A stretch of 64,000 nt of DNA from the NCBI RefSeq assembly GCF_025562715.2, contig NZ_JAPFCC010000001.1:434001-498000 (forward strand), given 5' to 3'. Below are positions 9,064-17,817 of the stretch, piece after piece. Position 1 is the first letter of the stretch, and every line of letters begins with the position of its first letter. The notes beneath the pieces were generated by a model, which made no database searches, was not told where the DNA came from, and worked only from the letters and a program-made list of their open reading frames with translations. The stretch is from Endozoicomonas gorgoniicola. GTDB lineage: Bacteria > Pseudomonadota > Gammaproteobacteria > Pseudomonadales > Endozoicomonadaceae. The translations under genes and the position numbers were made by a program.

Positions 9064-10413
9064 ATGAGAGGGCCTTATACCTTTAAACGTTTGTTTCTGC
9101 GTTCGTTGTTAATAACCTTTCTGGTGTTCCAGGCCGGAGTATCAATGGCTGGCAAGGGCGAAGAAGCGACCATTCCAGAGCCGTTACAAAAAGTACTCGA
9201 ATCACTGGACTACGAAGTGGTTAAGTGCAAACCGCTGGAAGGTGGCAGATTCTGCCATTCTTCATCGATTGCACGCTCAATACAAATCTATGATAGGGAG
9301 CATAATGAGCACGGTGATCGATCATTGATGACGGGAGTCATGAATTCATTTTCTACACGATCTTCTGTTGTTTCCCGGTTTCGTAACATTGACCCACGGT
9401 CGTGGGACAGCCCTCATACTCAGGCAGCAGCGGTGAGTGACTTGCTGGCGAGAACGCTTTTTTTCGAGTTTGCAGCCCAGCGCGACCGGCTGGTAGAGGG
9501 TTTGGAGCGTATTTCAAATCGTGGATATCACAGCATCCTTCTAACAGCGATAAATACTCTAAGAGCCATTAGAGAAAGCGCAGAGCCAGTCGACTTGCCC
9601 CCTACAGCGAGGGAGCTGGTCACGGATGTCCGACGGGATTTGAATCACTTTGGAAGCCTTGAAGTTGCCATTCTTCTGGCAATGACAATAGGTAAATCTA
9701 CATTGGTGCTTGATGGCAGCGACCCTTCCGGAATCAGTGTAGTAGCCATAGCCCGCCTAAACCCCGGAGAGAACAGCACTTCCATGTTCGAAATAACTAT
9801 CTGGCAACACAGAGAACTCCCTCCGCAATCGTTGGAAGCATTGCTGGATGCAGCATCATTTCGATTTGTTATATCTCGCGAATACGGGTTATTGCCCTTG
9901 CAAAGGCTGGACGCATCTGTTCAGGAACAGCCTGCACTTGTTGCTGGAGCATCTATAAGCCCTGCTAGTTGTAGCAATAATGAATGCCTTGCTACTTGCT
10001 ACGGTATGCGAAAAAGCGGTTCCCGAAGTATGGGGACATCTGATGACAAGCCAGTGAAAAGCCGGGCTATCCCAAAGCTGAAAAACAGCCTTCCGAAAGA
10101 ATCCATTAAGGATAAATGGGACCTTTATAGCAATCGATTCAGGCAACAGACACCAGACAAACCTGTTTCCACCACCTTTAAGTTAAACGCTGTTCTCGCA
10201 GGCGCGGCCCTTGCCCATTCACTTTATCTTTGGTATCACTCAGATTTTAGTGCCGTTGATGGTATCAGACAGTGTGGGCAGTACTATATTCAACGTGCTG
10301 AGAATGCGGGCAGAAACTTCAGGGTCGAAGTTTATAATCGCATTTGCGGGAATATGACCTGGTATGAATGCCGACAGTATTACATGAATAATTATATTCC
10401 AGATGGGCGATAA
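9064..10413 (+). CDS. Secreted protein of unknown family
   Basis: A 449-residue product with a signal peptide (basic MRGPYTFKR, then LFLRSLLITFLVFQAGVSMA, cleavage likely after AMAG-type residues near 29). The mature part contains several cysteines. Near the C-terminus a hydrophobic segment (LNAVLAGAALAHSLYLWYH) is followed by a cysteine-containing tail (RICGNMTWYECRQYY), which could anchor or cross a membrane. The start at 9064 follows GGTGGTGGAG; the frame itself opens at 9001. No family is recognised. It belongs to a run of accessory genes with exported products. Confidence 0.65.
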   Translation: MRGPYTFKRLFLRSLLITFLVFQAGVSMAGKGEEATIPEPLQKVLESLDYEVVKCKPLEGGRFCHSSSIARSIQIYDREHNEHGDRSLMTGVMNSFSTRSSVVSRFRNIDPRSWDSPHTQAAAVSDLLARTLFFEFAAQRDRLVEGLERISNRGYHSILLTAINTLRAIRESAEPVDLPPTARELVTDVRRDLNHFGSLEVAILLAMTIGKSTLVLDGSDPSGISVVAIARLNPGENSTSMFEITIWQHRELPPQSLEALLDAASFRFVISREYGLLPLQRLDASVQEQPALVAGASISPASCSNNECLATCYGMRKSGSRSMGTSDDKPVKSRAIPKLKNSLPKESIKDKWDLYSNRFRQQTPDKPVSTTFKLNAVLAGAALAHSLYLWYHSDFSAVDGIRQCGQYYIQRAENAGRNFRVEVYNRICGNMTWYECRQYYMNNYIPDGR

Positions 10414-10448
10414 GCAAGAGAGACTGCGGCTGCCTTTCGTCTACATAC

Positions 10449-10637
10449 TTGCTCCCATTTTTGAGCAGGCTGTACACCAGCCGGGCAAGCTTACTGCTGC
10501 ACAACAACCTGAGAGAGAGCCAGATACGGGAGTATGTTAAACGACGAAAGGTCAGTGGTGGGCTGTTTCCAGGGCTGGCGGATTTGATTGAAAACGCTTC
10601 TTGTGTATTGCTTTGTGGGCTTTCCAGTAGTTACTGA
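10449..10637 (+). other. Possible gene remnant in a 390-base gap
   Basis: The gap 10414-10803 holds one 62-codon frame from a TTG with protein-like composition (HNNLRESQIREYVKRRK, then GGLFPGLADLIENAS). It has no ribosome binding site or family match. It may be the 3' end of a lost gene or chance. No other feature is seen in the gap. Confidence 0.2.
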
Positions 10638-10803
10638 GAAGTAGTTACTTAGAAACTACGACTGTCGTTTGCTCATTGTACAATAGTAGTCTATTTTAAC
10701 TTCATATCTCCGTTTAGCCACTTGAGCTGCTTTACTTACTCCGCCGGTCATTTAAGGAAAAATACAGTGTAAGACAGAATGATTCTTGCTGGAGGAGCTG
10801 TGA

Positions 10804-12135
10804 GTGCCAGTTGCTTCCCAGTTTACACAAAAGATGGCTTTTGATTTTCAGGTGACCATCATGCGCAGTCTTCCTTCTTTTCTAAGACTACCTTTTATTT
10901 CATTGATCCTCTTCTGTCGTTTATCGCAGAAATTTTTTTATGCTCTAGCCTCGGGAGTATTGTTTTATGTCGTAACTTTACCATTCAGCCCTGATGTCAA
11001 AGCAGCCTCTGTTCCAAAGAACACAGATAAAGACCATCTTTTCTACTCCTTCTGCAAAATTACAGACTGCTTTATTTTTTTAAAAAAGCAAACCGGAAGT
11101 GATATTCTTCTACCGCTACAGGTTTCTGATGGGTATCTCGATCAGCCCGGCATATGGCGTATGCCGTTTATTCCTCGGTCCGAATTACAGGAAAACTATG
11201 ACTTTCCTCTGAACTCGGGGGATAACAGCAATCTCAAGGGAATTGAAATGAACTACGCCCCTGAAACTAAACGCTTAAACATGATTTACATGGGTAGTAA
11301 TCAAACTTACGGTTTTATAAGCTACAAAGTCAGAGAAGGCAGGGCCGCCATGAAGGGCCGGATCACTTGGGAATTACCAGAAAAGCCGATCAGTTTATCT
11401 AGCAAAGGCACTTTTAGTGTAGTGGCGTCTACAGACAAAATTTGGCTAATCAAAAGAAAGAAAATGAAACAGATGCCACTTCCCGGGAATAATGAAAACC
11501 CTCTTACGATTAAAAAAGTTATCATGAATAAAAATCATGATATTTACCTGATTGGTAACCGTGCTGGCAGGTACAACTCACGTCTTCCAGTTGTTTATCG
11601 CTATCAATACGACAGTAAGCACTCTAAGTATAAGGCAGGCTACGAATTCTTTACCAATTTAAGCCGTATTGGCAGTTCGAAAACCTACGTTGATTTTACA
11701 ATCGTTGGAGACACATTCTATGCCATTTCTGAAGGGTATACTAAAAATTACATGAAAGCAGTTTTTGTTCAGGGATACGACACTGAGACCAAACAAGGTC
11801 CCAGAAGCTTGAGTATTGCCGCCTACGGAGGTTACCGGAGCCTGTCTGTGGTCAATGACCGATTGTTTCTGATTACCGATGGGTTTAGCTACACAACTAA
11901 AGGAAAGGGTATGTTTAAAGTTATTGAAGTAGTCAATAACAACATAAAAGACTGGCGAGCTATTGATGGCGGTAGTGAAAATAATGATTTTACAGCCAGA
12001 GTAACAGATGCAAATGAAGATAATCTGACAGTTCTGATCCCAAAAACCAGTAACAGGCCGTGCAAAAAAGTTACAGAGCAGGGTTATAATTTTTCTGGCT
12101 GCATATTCCTGGATAAATACACATTAACGCACTAA
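10804..12135 (+). CDS. Secreted protein of unknown family
   Basis: A 443-residue product, AT-richer than its neighbours. The GTG start at 10804 follows GGAGGAG at seven bases; an internal ATG at 10861 (MRSLPSFLRLPF) is the alternative. Hydrophobic segments at about 22-40 and 44-60 form a signal or anchor. The mature part has many short beta-type segments with repeated Gly/Asp turns (for example IYMGSNQTYGFISYK, FYAISEGYTKNY, LFLITDGFSYTT), suggesting a beta-rich, possibly propeller-like fold. That fold is inference. A terminator follows directly. No family is recognised. Confidence 0.62.
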   Translation: MPVASQFTQKMAFDFQVTIMRSLPSFLRLPFISLILFCRLSQKFFYALASGVLFYVVTLPFSPDVKAASVPKNTDKDHLFYSFCKITDCFIFLKKQTGSDILLPLQVSDGYLDQPGIWRMPFIPRSELQENYDFPLNSGDNSNLKGIEMNYAPETKRLNMIYMGSNQTYGFISYKVREGRAAMKGRITWELPEKPISLSSKGTFSVVASTDKIWLIKRKKMKQMPLPGNNENPLTIKKVIMNKNHDIYLIGNRAGRYNSRLPVVYRYQYDSKHSKYKAGYEFFTNLSRIGSSKTYVDFTIVGDTFYAISEGYTKNYMKAVFVQGYDTETKQGPRSLSIAAYGGYRSLSVVNDRLFLITDGFSYTTKGKGMFKVIEVVNNNIKDWRAIDGGSENNDFTARVTDANEDNLTVLIPKTSNRPCKKVTEQGYNFSGCIFLDKYTLTH

Positions 12136-12141
12136 GTTCAC

Positions 12142-12170
12142 GGGAGGCAATTTACCTCCCTCCTATTTTT
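12142..12170 (+). terminator. Rho-independent terminator
   Basis: GGGAGG (12142-12147) pairs with CCTCCC (12155-12160) and is followed by TCCTATTTTT. It lies six bases after the stop of the secreted-protein gene. Confidence 0.75.
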
Positions 12171-12208
12171 CCAATCCCAGTTTTCCAATCCCAGTTTTTC
12201 AATCCCAG
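12167..12208. repeat. Three tandem 14-bp repeats TTTTCCAATCCCAG
   Basis: Two identical copies (12167-12180, 12181-12194) and a third with one change (12195-12208), in the 5' region of rlmG. The first copy overlaps the T tract of the terminator. Confidence 0.9.
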
Positions 12209-12355
12209 AGCCTTCGCAGGCTCTTCGTGCCTGCTGACAATTACTCTGCTCAGGCAGATACATGCCTGCGAAAACTGTGTTTGGAATTGTTATCGTATGA
12301 GCTGGAGGCTGCCAGTGACAGATATGGTAAACTCTGGCTTTTGCGTGTTCTTAGC

Positions 12356-13534
12356 ATGTCTGTCGTTGATCCTCATTTTAACTCGCCCTTTCACACTCTC
12401 ACTTTACAACGCATTCCTTTGCGTCGACGGGAAACCCTGCAGGCCTGGGATGCAGCCGATGAGTATCTGCTCAACCATTTCTTTACCGAGTTTGCTCAGC
12501 GCCAGCCTGCCCCCGACCAGAATGTACTGGTCTGTAATGACAACTTTGGTGCGCTGTGCCTGAACCTGCATGACTACAAGCCTGCCCTTTATACAGACTC
12601 CCATATTGCCGAGCTGGCACTGGCTCATAATGCACAGCTGAATAACCTGCCGGTGTCTTCTGTTTCTGTGATTCCTTCAACTGCCGAACCAGCGTGTAAC
12701 AGAGCGAAGGGGAAGTGGGATGTGGTGCTGATGAAATTACCGAAAAATCAGTCCTGGTTCCGGGAGCAGCTGATTCAGATCAAGCCCTTTCTGCATGAAG
12801 GCAGCAAGGTGGTCGTGGCAGCCATGGTCAAGCATCTGCCTCATTCAGCACTGGAACAACTGGAGCAGATTATTGGGCCTGCCAGCCTGTCCAGGGCGAA
12901 GAAAAAAGCGCGCCTGCTGATGGCAGACACTGATCTGCAACGTAAGGCACCAGAGTCTAAATACCCCAGGCACTGGCAGGTTGATAACGCCCGTAAACCG
13001 CACAATGGCATTAAGCTGATTAATCATGCCAACACGTTTTCCAGAGACAGCCTGGATATTGGTGCCCGCTTCTTTATCGAACACCTGCCAACGGGCATAG
13101 GGGGCAATATTATCGACATGGGCTGTGGTAATGGCATCATCGGCATTGCCACCGCGATGCAGAATCCGGGTCATATCACCTTTGTTGACGAGTCGCATAT
13201 GGCGGTTGCTTCTGCTCAGGCAAGCTGGCAGGCGAACAGCATGAACGAGGCTCAGGCGAGCTTTAAAGTGAATGATGCATTACAGGGCTTTCCTGCCAAT
13301 AGCGCCGACTGCGTGTTATGTAATCCTCCTTTTCATCAGCAGAATACTGTTGGCGATCAGATTGCCCAGCGTATGTTTCGGGATGCAAAACAGGTTCTGA
13401 AACCGGGCGGTGAGTTCCGGGTCATTGGTAACCGGCATCTGGGGTATCACGCATTGATGAAAAAACTGTTTGGTCAATGCACTCTGGTGGCCTCTAATTC
13501 CAAATTTGTTGTGCTTTCGTCAATCCGGTGTTAA
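12356..13534 (+). CDS. rlmG: 23S rRNA (guanine-1835-N2)-methyltransferase
   Basis: RlmG methylates G1835 of 23S rRNA with S-adenosylmethionine. The 392-residue product has the duplicated Rossmann layout of the RlmG/RsmC group: a degenerate N-terminal half and an active C-terminal half with the SAM loop IIDMGCGNGIIGI and the catalytic NPPFH motif. The frame is open from 12227, but ATG 12356 gives MSVVDPHFNSPFHTLTLQR, which aligns with the family start (E. coli begins MSHLDNGFRSLTLQR). It ends convergently with the next gene across a perfect hairpin. Confidence 0.9.
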   Translation: MSVVDPHFNSPFHTLTLQRIPLRRRETLQAWDAADEYLLNHFFTEFAQRQPAPDQNVLVCNDNFGALCLNLHDYKPALYTDSHIAELALAHNAQLNNLPVSSVSVIPSTAEPACNRAKGKWDVVLMKLPKNQSWFREQLIQIKPFLHEGSKVVVAAMVKHLPHSALEQLEQIIGPASLSRAKKKARLLMADTDLQRKAPESKYPRHWQVDNARKPHNGIKLINHANTFSRDSLDIGARFFIEHLPTGIGGNIIDMGCGNGIIGIATAMQNPGHITFVDESHMAVASAQASWQANSMNEAQASFKVNDALQGFPANSADCVLCNPPFHQQNTVGDQIAQRMFRDAKQVLKPGGEFRVIGNRHLGYHALMKKLFGQCTLVASNSKFVVLSSIRC

Positions 13535-13540
13535 AGCCAT

Positions 13541-13570
13541 TTTATGCATCTTCCTGTGAAGATGCATAAA
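13541..13570. terminator. Bidirectional hairpin between convergent genes
   Basis: Perfect 13-base inverted repeat TTTATGCATCTTC (13541-13553) and GAAGATGCATAAA (13558-13570) with a CTGT loop. It sits between the stop of rlmG and the stop of the minus-strand gene at 13589. Confidence 0.75.
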
Positions 13571-13588
13571 CTTTCATAAAAAGCTCAA

Positions 13589-14245
13589 TCAGGCGTTTTC
13601 TTGCAACAACTTCAGAATCGGTTGCAAGAATCGGTTAGCTTCCTGAGTGCTGACCTTTTTACGCAGCCCGGCAGGGATCGCTCTCTGGTAAACACGCTTG
13701 TTAGCCGGCAGTTCACTGATCAGGGCATTGATCATTTCCGGGTTGAGCAGTCGGTTAGCAACAGGTGTCTGAGGGTAGGCAGCACGAACAACTTTCTGGT
13801 CGTACTCAATCAGAACGGCTTTCAGGGAACCCGGTTCGGCTTCTTCATACCCCGGCTTAGCTTCAGCAGGGGCAGCGGCAACAGCACCAGACTCTACCAG
13901 GGCAGCAGCCAGCTCGTCACGCATGATCCAGACAGGCGCTTCGCCAACCGTCCCTTCCAGAGCGAGAATGGATGCGGCAGTGCCTTCAGGCTCGATTTCC
14001 AGAAAGCTGGCGATACGCTTGCCCAGATTATTCACAATCAGGGATGCCCGCTTGGCACCGGTCACCTCAGCAACCTGCTCTGCAGTGACTGCACGCTCAG
14101 GGAAGTCAAACCATGCGGTCAGCAGATCCATGTCCTGTGTGCGAACGGCTTTGTTATTACTCAGTGCTTTAAGAAAAAATTCTTTAGAAATCAACAGCTT
14201 CACCTCGACGAAAAAAAATCCGCCTATTCTTTCAGGCTGACTCAA
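13589..14245 (-). CDS. Conserved-looking cytosolic protein of unknown function
   Basis: A protein of 200-218 residues with no signal peptide or membrane segment. The middle is alanine/glutamate rich (AAALVESGAVAAAPAEAKPGYEEAEPG) and separates an N-terminal helical part (AEQVAEVTGAKRASLIVNNLGKRI) from a C-terminal basic part (YQRAIPAGLRKKVSTQEANRFLQPIL). The frame opens at a TTG (14245), but GTG 14203 or TTG 14194, the latter eight bases after GAGG, are better supported starts. No family is recognised. Confidence 0.65.
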   Translation of the reverse strand: MSQPERIGGFFFVEVKLLISKEFFLKALSNNKAVRTQDMDLLTAWFDFPERAVTAEQVAEVTGAKRASLIVNNLGKRIASFLEIEPEGTAASILALEGTVGEAPVWIMRDELAAALVESGAVAAAPAEAKPGYEEAEPGSLKAVLIEYDQKVVRAAYPQTPVANRLLNPEMINALISELPANKRVYQRAIPAGLRKKVSTQEANRFLQPILKLLQENA

Positions 14246-14305
14246 ATAATCAATCGCTAGTTGTGCTGATCTGTATGTTTTTTCACTTATAACGGAGAGT
14301 ACTAA

Positions 14306-14401
14306 ATGATTGATGAAACGACGCCTGAGGGCAAGTTTGTACTCGTTCAGGCTCCTGATTATTTGATAATTTCAGACTGTGCCGAACTTAATGAACTTTG
14401 A
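14306..14401 (+). CDS. Candidate 31-residue small protein
   Basis: ATG at 14306 follows GGAGAG at a usable distance and opens a 31-codon frame (MIDETTPEGKFVLVQAPDYL onward) ending in TGA at 14401. It overlaps the 3' end of the convergent SDR gene by 14 bases. The acidic, two-strand-like sequence resembles the start of a larger protein, so it may be a truncated remnant. Confidence 0.3.
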   Translation: MIDETTPEGKFVLVQAPDYLIISDCAELNEL

Positions 14402-14987
14402 ATACCTGTCCGGTAGCGACCCCAAGTGCTGAACGAACGTAAGCTTTCGCAACAAGGTCTCCGGACACCGGCTGGTAGCCCGGGAAGAAATCACCATAAA
14501 CGTCAACAGATTCCTGCAGCAGGCTGGGGCTGACCACATTAATCCGAATGCCATTAGGCAGTTCTGTAGATACCGCTTTGACAAAATGTTCTACGGCTCC
14601 GTTTACTGTACTGGCACCTGTGCCTGTAGCAATGGTGTGGTCACTGAGAATCCCTGAAGTCAGGGTAACAGAGCCTCTGGGTGACAGGTATTTTAAAGCC
14701 TCCCGGGTGAGGTTGACCTGTCCCATTAGTTTATTGCTCAGGCTAAGCTGCCACTCTTCAGCACTCATGTCTGTGAATGAGTTAAATGCGACATTACCAG
14801 TGGCACAGATCAGGTGATCAAAGGCGTTGATCTCTTCGAACACGTTGAGAATAGAATGAGTGTTGCTGATGTCCATCTGGTATTCGCCGCTGGACTTGCC
14901 GACTTTGATCACCTCATGTTTGCCTTCCAGTGCCTTGACGATGCGTGAGCCGATAGTTCCGGTAGCTCCGATAACGACAATTTTCAT
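14388..14987 (-). CDS. Short-chain dehydrogenase/reductase-like protein, atypical active site
   Basis: A 199-residue SDR with the NAD(P) motif VIGATGTIGSR at the N-terminus, the CATGN motif (residues about 61-65), and the TSGIL serine segment. The usual YxxxK pair is not evident: the corresponding stretch reads TVNGAVEHFVKA. A small group of SDR proteins shares this appearance, so catalysis through the standard tetrad is doubtful. The ATG is preceded by AGGAG. It lies just after the disrupted cysteine synthase gene on the same strand and could have been cotranscribed with it. Confidence 0.82.
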   Translation of the reverse strand: MKIVVIGATGTIGSRIVKALEGKHEVIKVGKSSGEYQMDISNTHSILNVFEEINAFDHLICATGNVAFNSFTDMSAEEWQLSLSNKLMGQVNLTREALKYLSPRGSVTLTSGILSDHTIATGTGASTVNGAVEHFVKAVSTELPNGIRINVVSPSLLQESVDVYGDFFPGYQPVSGDLVAKAYVRSALGVATGQVFKVH

Positions 14988-15963
14988 AATGGTTCTCCTG
15001 TTATAAAACCTATTCCGGCCACAAATCAGTACTCAAATACTTTAGACCTGAATCGCAAAGCAGAATGGCTATGGTTTTTCCTGAGTGAGTAGTTTTTAGC
15101 AGTTGCATCGCTGCGGCCAGGTTAGCCCCTGCGCTAAAACCTGCAAATAGTCCTTCTACCTTGGCAAGTTGTCTCGCCCAGTACATCGCGTCTTCATCAG
15201 TCACCTTCATAAAACCATCAATGCAGGCAGAGTCAATCAGGGAGAGGTCTGGCATGGAATACCCACCCCCCTGGATTCGATGATTTGGATTGGTTGGCTT
15301 CTCGCCACTGAGGACGGCAGCACCTTCAGGTTCAACGATATAACAATCAATCGAGTGATCCACTTCCTTGAAGTATTTGCTGCAACCGGCGAAGGTGCCA
15401 CCTGAGCCGACAAAGTCACAGAATGCATCAATATGACCAACCTGCTGAATGATTTCCGGCCCTGTGTTTTTGAAGTGTGCCCGCCAACTTCCCTCCAGCT
15501 TAAACTGGTCGGCACGAAAAGCGCCTCGCTCGGCGGTAAGCTCAATAGTCCTTTGCCTGACACGCTCCAGATCAGCGCCAGATACCTGCCCGGGGGTTGA
15601 ATCAGGGCATTGATCGACCAATACCACTTCTGCCCCAAGCGCTTTCATCATACGGGCTCTCTCTGTTGAATTTCCCCGCGACATGACGGCAATAAAATGA
15701 TACCCCCTGGCAGCACACACAATGGCTAATCCTGTGCCGGTGTTTCCGCTCGTCAGTTCGATTACAGCCTGACCAGGTTTCAGTAACCCCTCCCTTTCAG
15801 CATCCTCGATGATCTGACGTGCAATTCTGTCCTTTTTTGACGATCCGGGGTTAAGGAATTCAAGTTTGGCAACAATTCGACCATCAATTCCGTGAGTAAG
15901 ACGATTAAGCTCAACGACTGGGGTGCAGCCGATTGCTTCAACTGCCGACGGGAGTAATTTACT

Positions 15964-17309
15964 GGTTCCTCGCTGTTTGCTATGGATTTAGTACGGTTAT
16001 CTGACTGATAATTACCCGCCAAATAAAGTACACAGGTTTCGCAATTGTTCATGGATGGTAACCAGATTTTCATGCTTGGTCTTGGTTTGCAGGCACCCTG
16101 GAAAATAGTTGATCAACACCTCGATACATCCCAGAAGCCCAACCAACTCAGACTCAGAGTCAGCGCTGATCGTGGCAGCCTGTTTCCCTGCCCCAAATGC
16201 GGTAAGGCTTGCCCGACGCATGACTTTAAGGAACTAACCTGGCAGCATCTGAACTTTTTTCAGCATCATTGCTATATCACCGCTAAAGTACCTCGGACAA
16301 CCTGTGAAGAACACGGCACTCTTCGTGTAAATGTTCCCTGGGCCAGAGAGAACAGTAAGTTTACCCTTCTTTTTGAACAGGCGTTGCTGTCTCTGGTCAG
16401 GGAGATGCCGGTCAAAGCCTGTGCCAAACATATTGGAGTCAATGACAAGCGTATATGGCGGGTGATCAAGCATTACGTCAGTCAGGCATTACTGCAAATG
16501 GATCTGTCATCTCTGAAGGCTATAGGGCTGGACGAAACGGCCTCAAAACGAGGTCATAACTATGTTACCGTTTTCATTGATATGGACAGGCACGACAAGC
16601 CCGTAATCTTTGCCACCACAGGTAAGGGCAAAGGTACTATTAAGGAGTTCAGGGCGTTTCTGGAGAAGCATGGAGGCCAGGCAGATAATGTGCTTGAGGT
16701 GGTTTGCGATATGTCAAAAGCGTTCTTGGCCGCCGTGAAAGAAGAGCTGCCGCAAGCCAACGTCACTGTTGACTGGTTCCACGTTGTTCAGCTGTTTACC
16801 CGGGCTGTTGGCGATGTCCGCAAAGAGGAGCGAAAACTGGGGCAGCATCCGAAAAGTTTGCGCTGGGCAGTGCTAAAGAAGGCAGATGGGCCACTTACTG
16901 AAAAACAGGTGGAAGCACTTGCCGAACTGGAAAGCAGTGACTTGAAAACTGGTATAGCATGGCGAATCAAGGAAAAGCTCCGCTGGATCCGGAAGGCCAA
17001 AACAGCGCAGGCGGCTCGCTGGAGGTTAACGCATTTCATCAAATATGCAAAATCTGAACTGGGAGAGTGTGAAATTCTGGTTCCGGTACGTAAGGCATTA
17101 TCAACGGTAGAGAGTCACGCTGATAAGATAATACAACGATGGTCTTCAACCTATACCAATGCTCGCATGGAAGGGCTGAACAGCTTGTTTCAGGCAGCCA
17201 GAAGCAGAGCAAGGGGCTATCGAAATACAGGAACTTTTCTGATGATGATCTATATGATTGCCAGCCCTGTAGCGGATTTACTGAAATCCATATGAAACGG
17301 CGAAGAGCC
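15964..17309 (+). mobile_element. ISL3-family insertion sequence with 8-bp target duplication
   Basis: A 1346-base element. The left end begins GGTTCCTCGCTGTTTGCTAT and the right end, read inward on the minus strand, GGCTCTTCGCCGTTTCATAT; these are imperfect inverted repeats of about 28 bases. AATTTACT flanks it directly on both sides (15956-15963 and 17310-17317). An 8-base duplication and GGCTCTTCG-type ends are typical of ISL3. The exact duplication points to a recent insertion. It carries one transposase gene. Confidence 0.95.
16045..17295 (+). CDS. ISL3-family transposase
   Basis: A 414-416 residue DDE transposase. The N-terminus has a zinc-finger pattern (CPKCGKAC near residues 49-56). 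The catalytic acidic residues are visible in AIGLDETAS, VVCDMSKAF and ARMEGLNS. The frame opens at a TTG at 16045, and the ATG at 16051 (MDGNQIFML) is the likelier start. It appears intact. Confidence 0.93.
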   Translation: MFMDGNQIFMLGLGLQAPWKIVDQHLDTSQKPNQLRLRVSADRGSLFPCPKCGKACPTHDFKELTWQHLNFFQHHCYITAKVPRTTCEEHGTLRVNVPWARENSKFTLLFEQALLSLVREMPVKACAKHIGVNDKRIWRVIKHYVSQALLQMDLSSLKAIGLDETASKRGHNYVTVFIDMDRHDKPVIFATTGKGKGTIKEFRAFLEKHGGQADNVLEVVCDMSKAFLAAVKEELPQANVTVDWFHVVQLFTRAVGDVRKEERKLGQHPKSLRWAVLKKADGPLTEKQVEALAELESSDLKTGIAWRIKEKLRWIRKAKTAQAARWRLTHFIKYAKSELGECEILVPVRKALSTVESHADKIIQRWSSTYTNARMEGLNSLFQAARSRARGYRNTGTFLMMIYMIASPVADLLKSI

Positions 17310-17407
17310 AATTTACTATTTCGACTCATTAAAGAATATCTCCTAAAAAGCCTTTAACATCTGGTTGTTTCACTGAACCACCCGCAGTGTCTCTGAAGTG
17401 GATCCCA

Positions 17408-17515
17408 GTAATCAAACAGCCTCAGGGGCGACAAGAGAAAACGAGCTTCGCTAGCGTCGATGCCCAGAGCGTTAAGAATACCGCTTATGCGTTGTATAGA
17501 GGCTATGATGCAGGA
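17408..17515 (+). pseudogene. IS5-family transposase remnant (internal part)
   Basis: Translation gives GRQEKTSFASVDAQSVKNTA and then YRGYDAGK, the characteristic catalytic-aspartate region of IS5-group transposases (VDAQSVKNT, then KGYDAGKK). Sequence on both sides is unrelated, so only a piece of about 35 codons survives. It lies just upstream of the DUF397 gene. Confidence 0.8.
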
Positions 17516-17580
17516 AAATTTACACATTTAGCGTTCATAGCTAGACTGAGTAAGTCGTCACTGACAAAGAGGAGTAAATT

Positions 17581-17796
17581 ATGAACTCTTACTTTAAAAA
17601 TGACAGGCACTTTAAAAAATCCTCAGCCTGTCTTAGCCCGGAACACCCTGTCTGTGTTTCTGTTGCAATCAGTCCGGAAAAAGAGGTTGCTGTGAAACAA
17701 AGCAACGATCCGGACAGAGCGACGCTGGTTTTTAGTTCAGACGAATGGAATGCTTTTATCAAGGGAGTCAAGAACGGAGAGTTTGATTTGAGCTGA
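17581..17796 (+). CDS. DUF397 domain protein
   Basis: A 71-residue protein matching DUF397 along most of its length: FKKSSAC, VCVSVAI, VAVKQSNDPDRATLVFS and DEWNAFIKGVKNGEFDLS. The family is best known from actinobacteria, where small DUF397 proteins sit next to XRE-type regulators; its biochemical role is not established. No XRE gene is present here. The ATG follows AGAGGAG. IS5 transposase fragments lie on both sides, suggesting arrival on mobile DNA. Confidence 0.85.
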   Translation: MNSYFKNDRHFKKSSACLSPEHPVCVSVAISPEKEVAVKQSNDPDRATLVFSSDEWNAFIKGVKNGEFDLS

Positions 17797-17817
17797 AGTG
17801 GGTAAGGTATTTAGAAG

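Larger units (their letters stand above)
15010..17329 (-). pseudogene. Cysteine synthase-family PLP enzyme, split by an ISL3-family element
   Basis: The gene reads 17329-17318 (MSRN), then 15963-15010, once the insertion at 15964-17309 and one copy of the 8-base duplication AATTTACT are removed. The rebuilt protein is 321 residues. It has EAIGCTPVVELNRL, the PLP lysine in NPGSSKKDR, the SGNTGTG loop, VGSGGT and a C-terminal CDSGLKY. The original start has AGGAG upstream, near 17340-17344. The fragment left of the element has no ATG, GTG or TTG before the codon at 15720, so it cannot make the PLP lysine region from its own start. Family: O-acetylserine sulfhydrylase/cystathionine beta-synthase type. 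Confidence 0.93.

Noticed and set aside
12227..12355. N-terminal extension of rlmG from a GTG
   Set aside because: The ATG at 12356 reproduces the known family N-terminus; the extension has no similarity to the family and no ribosome binding site.
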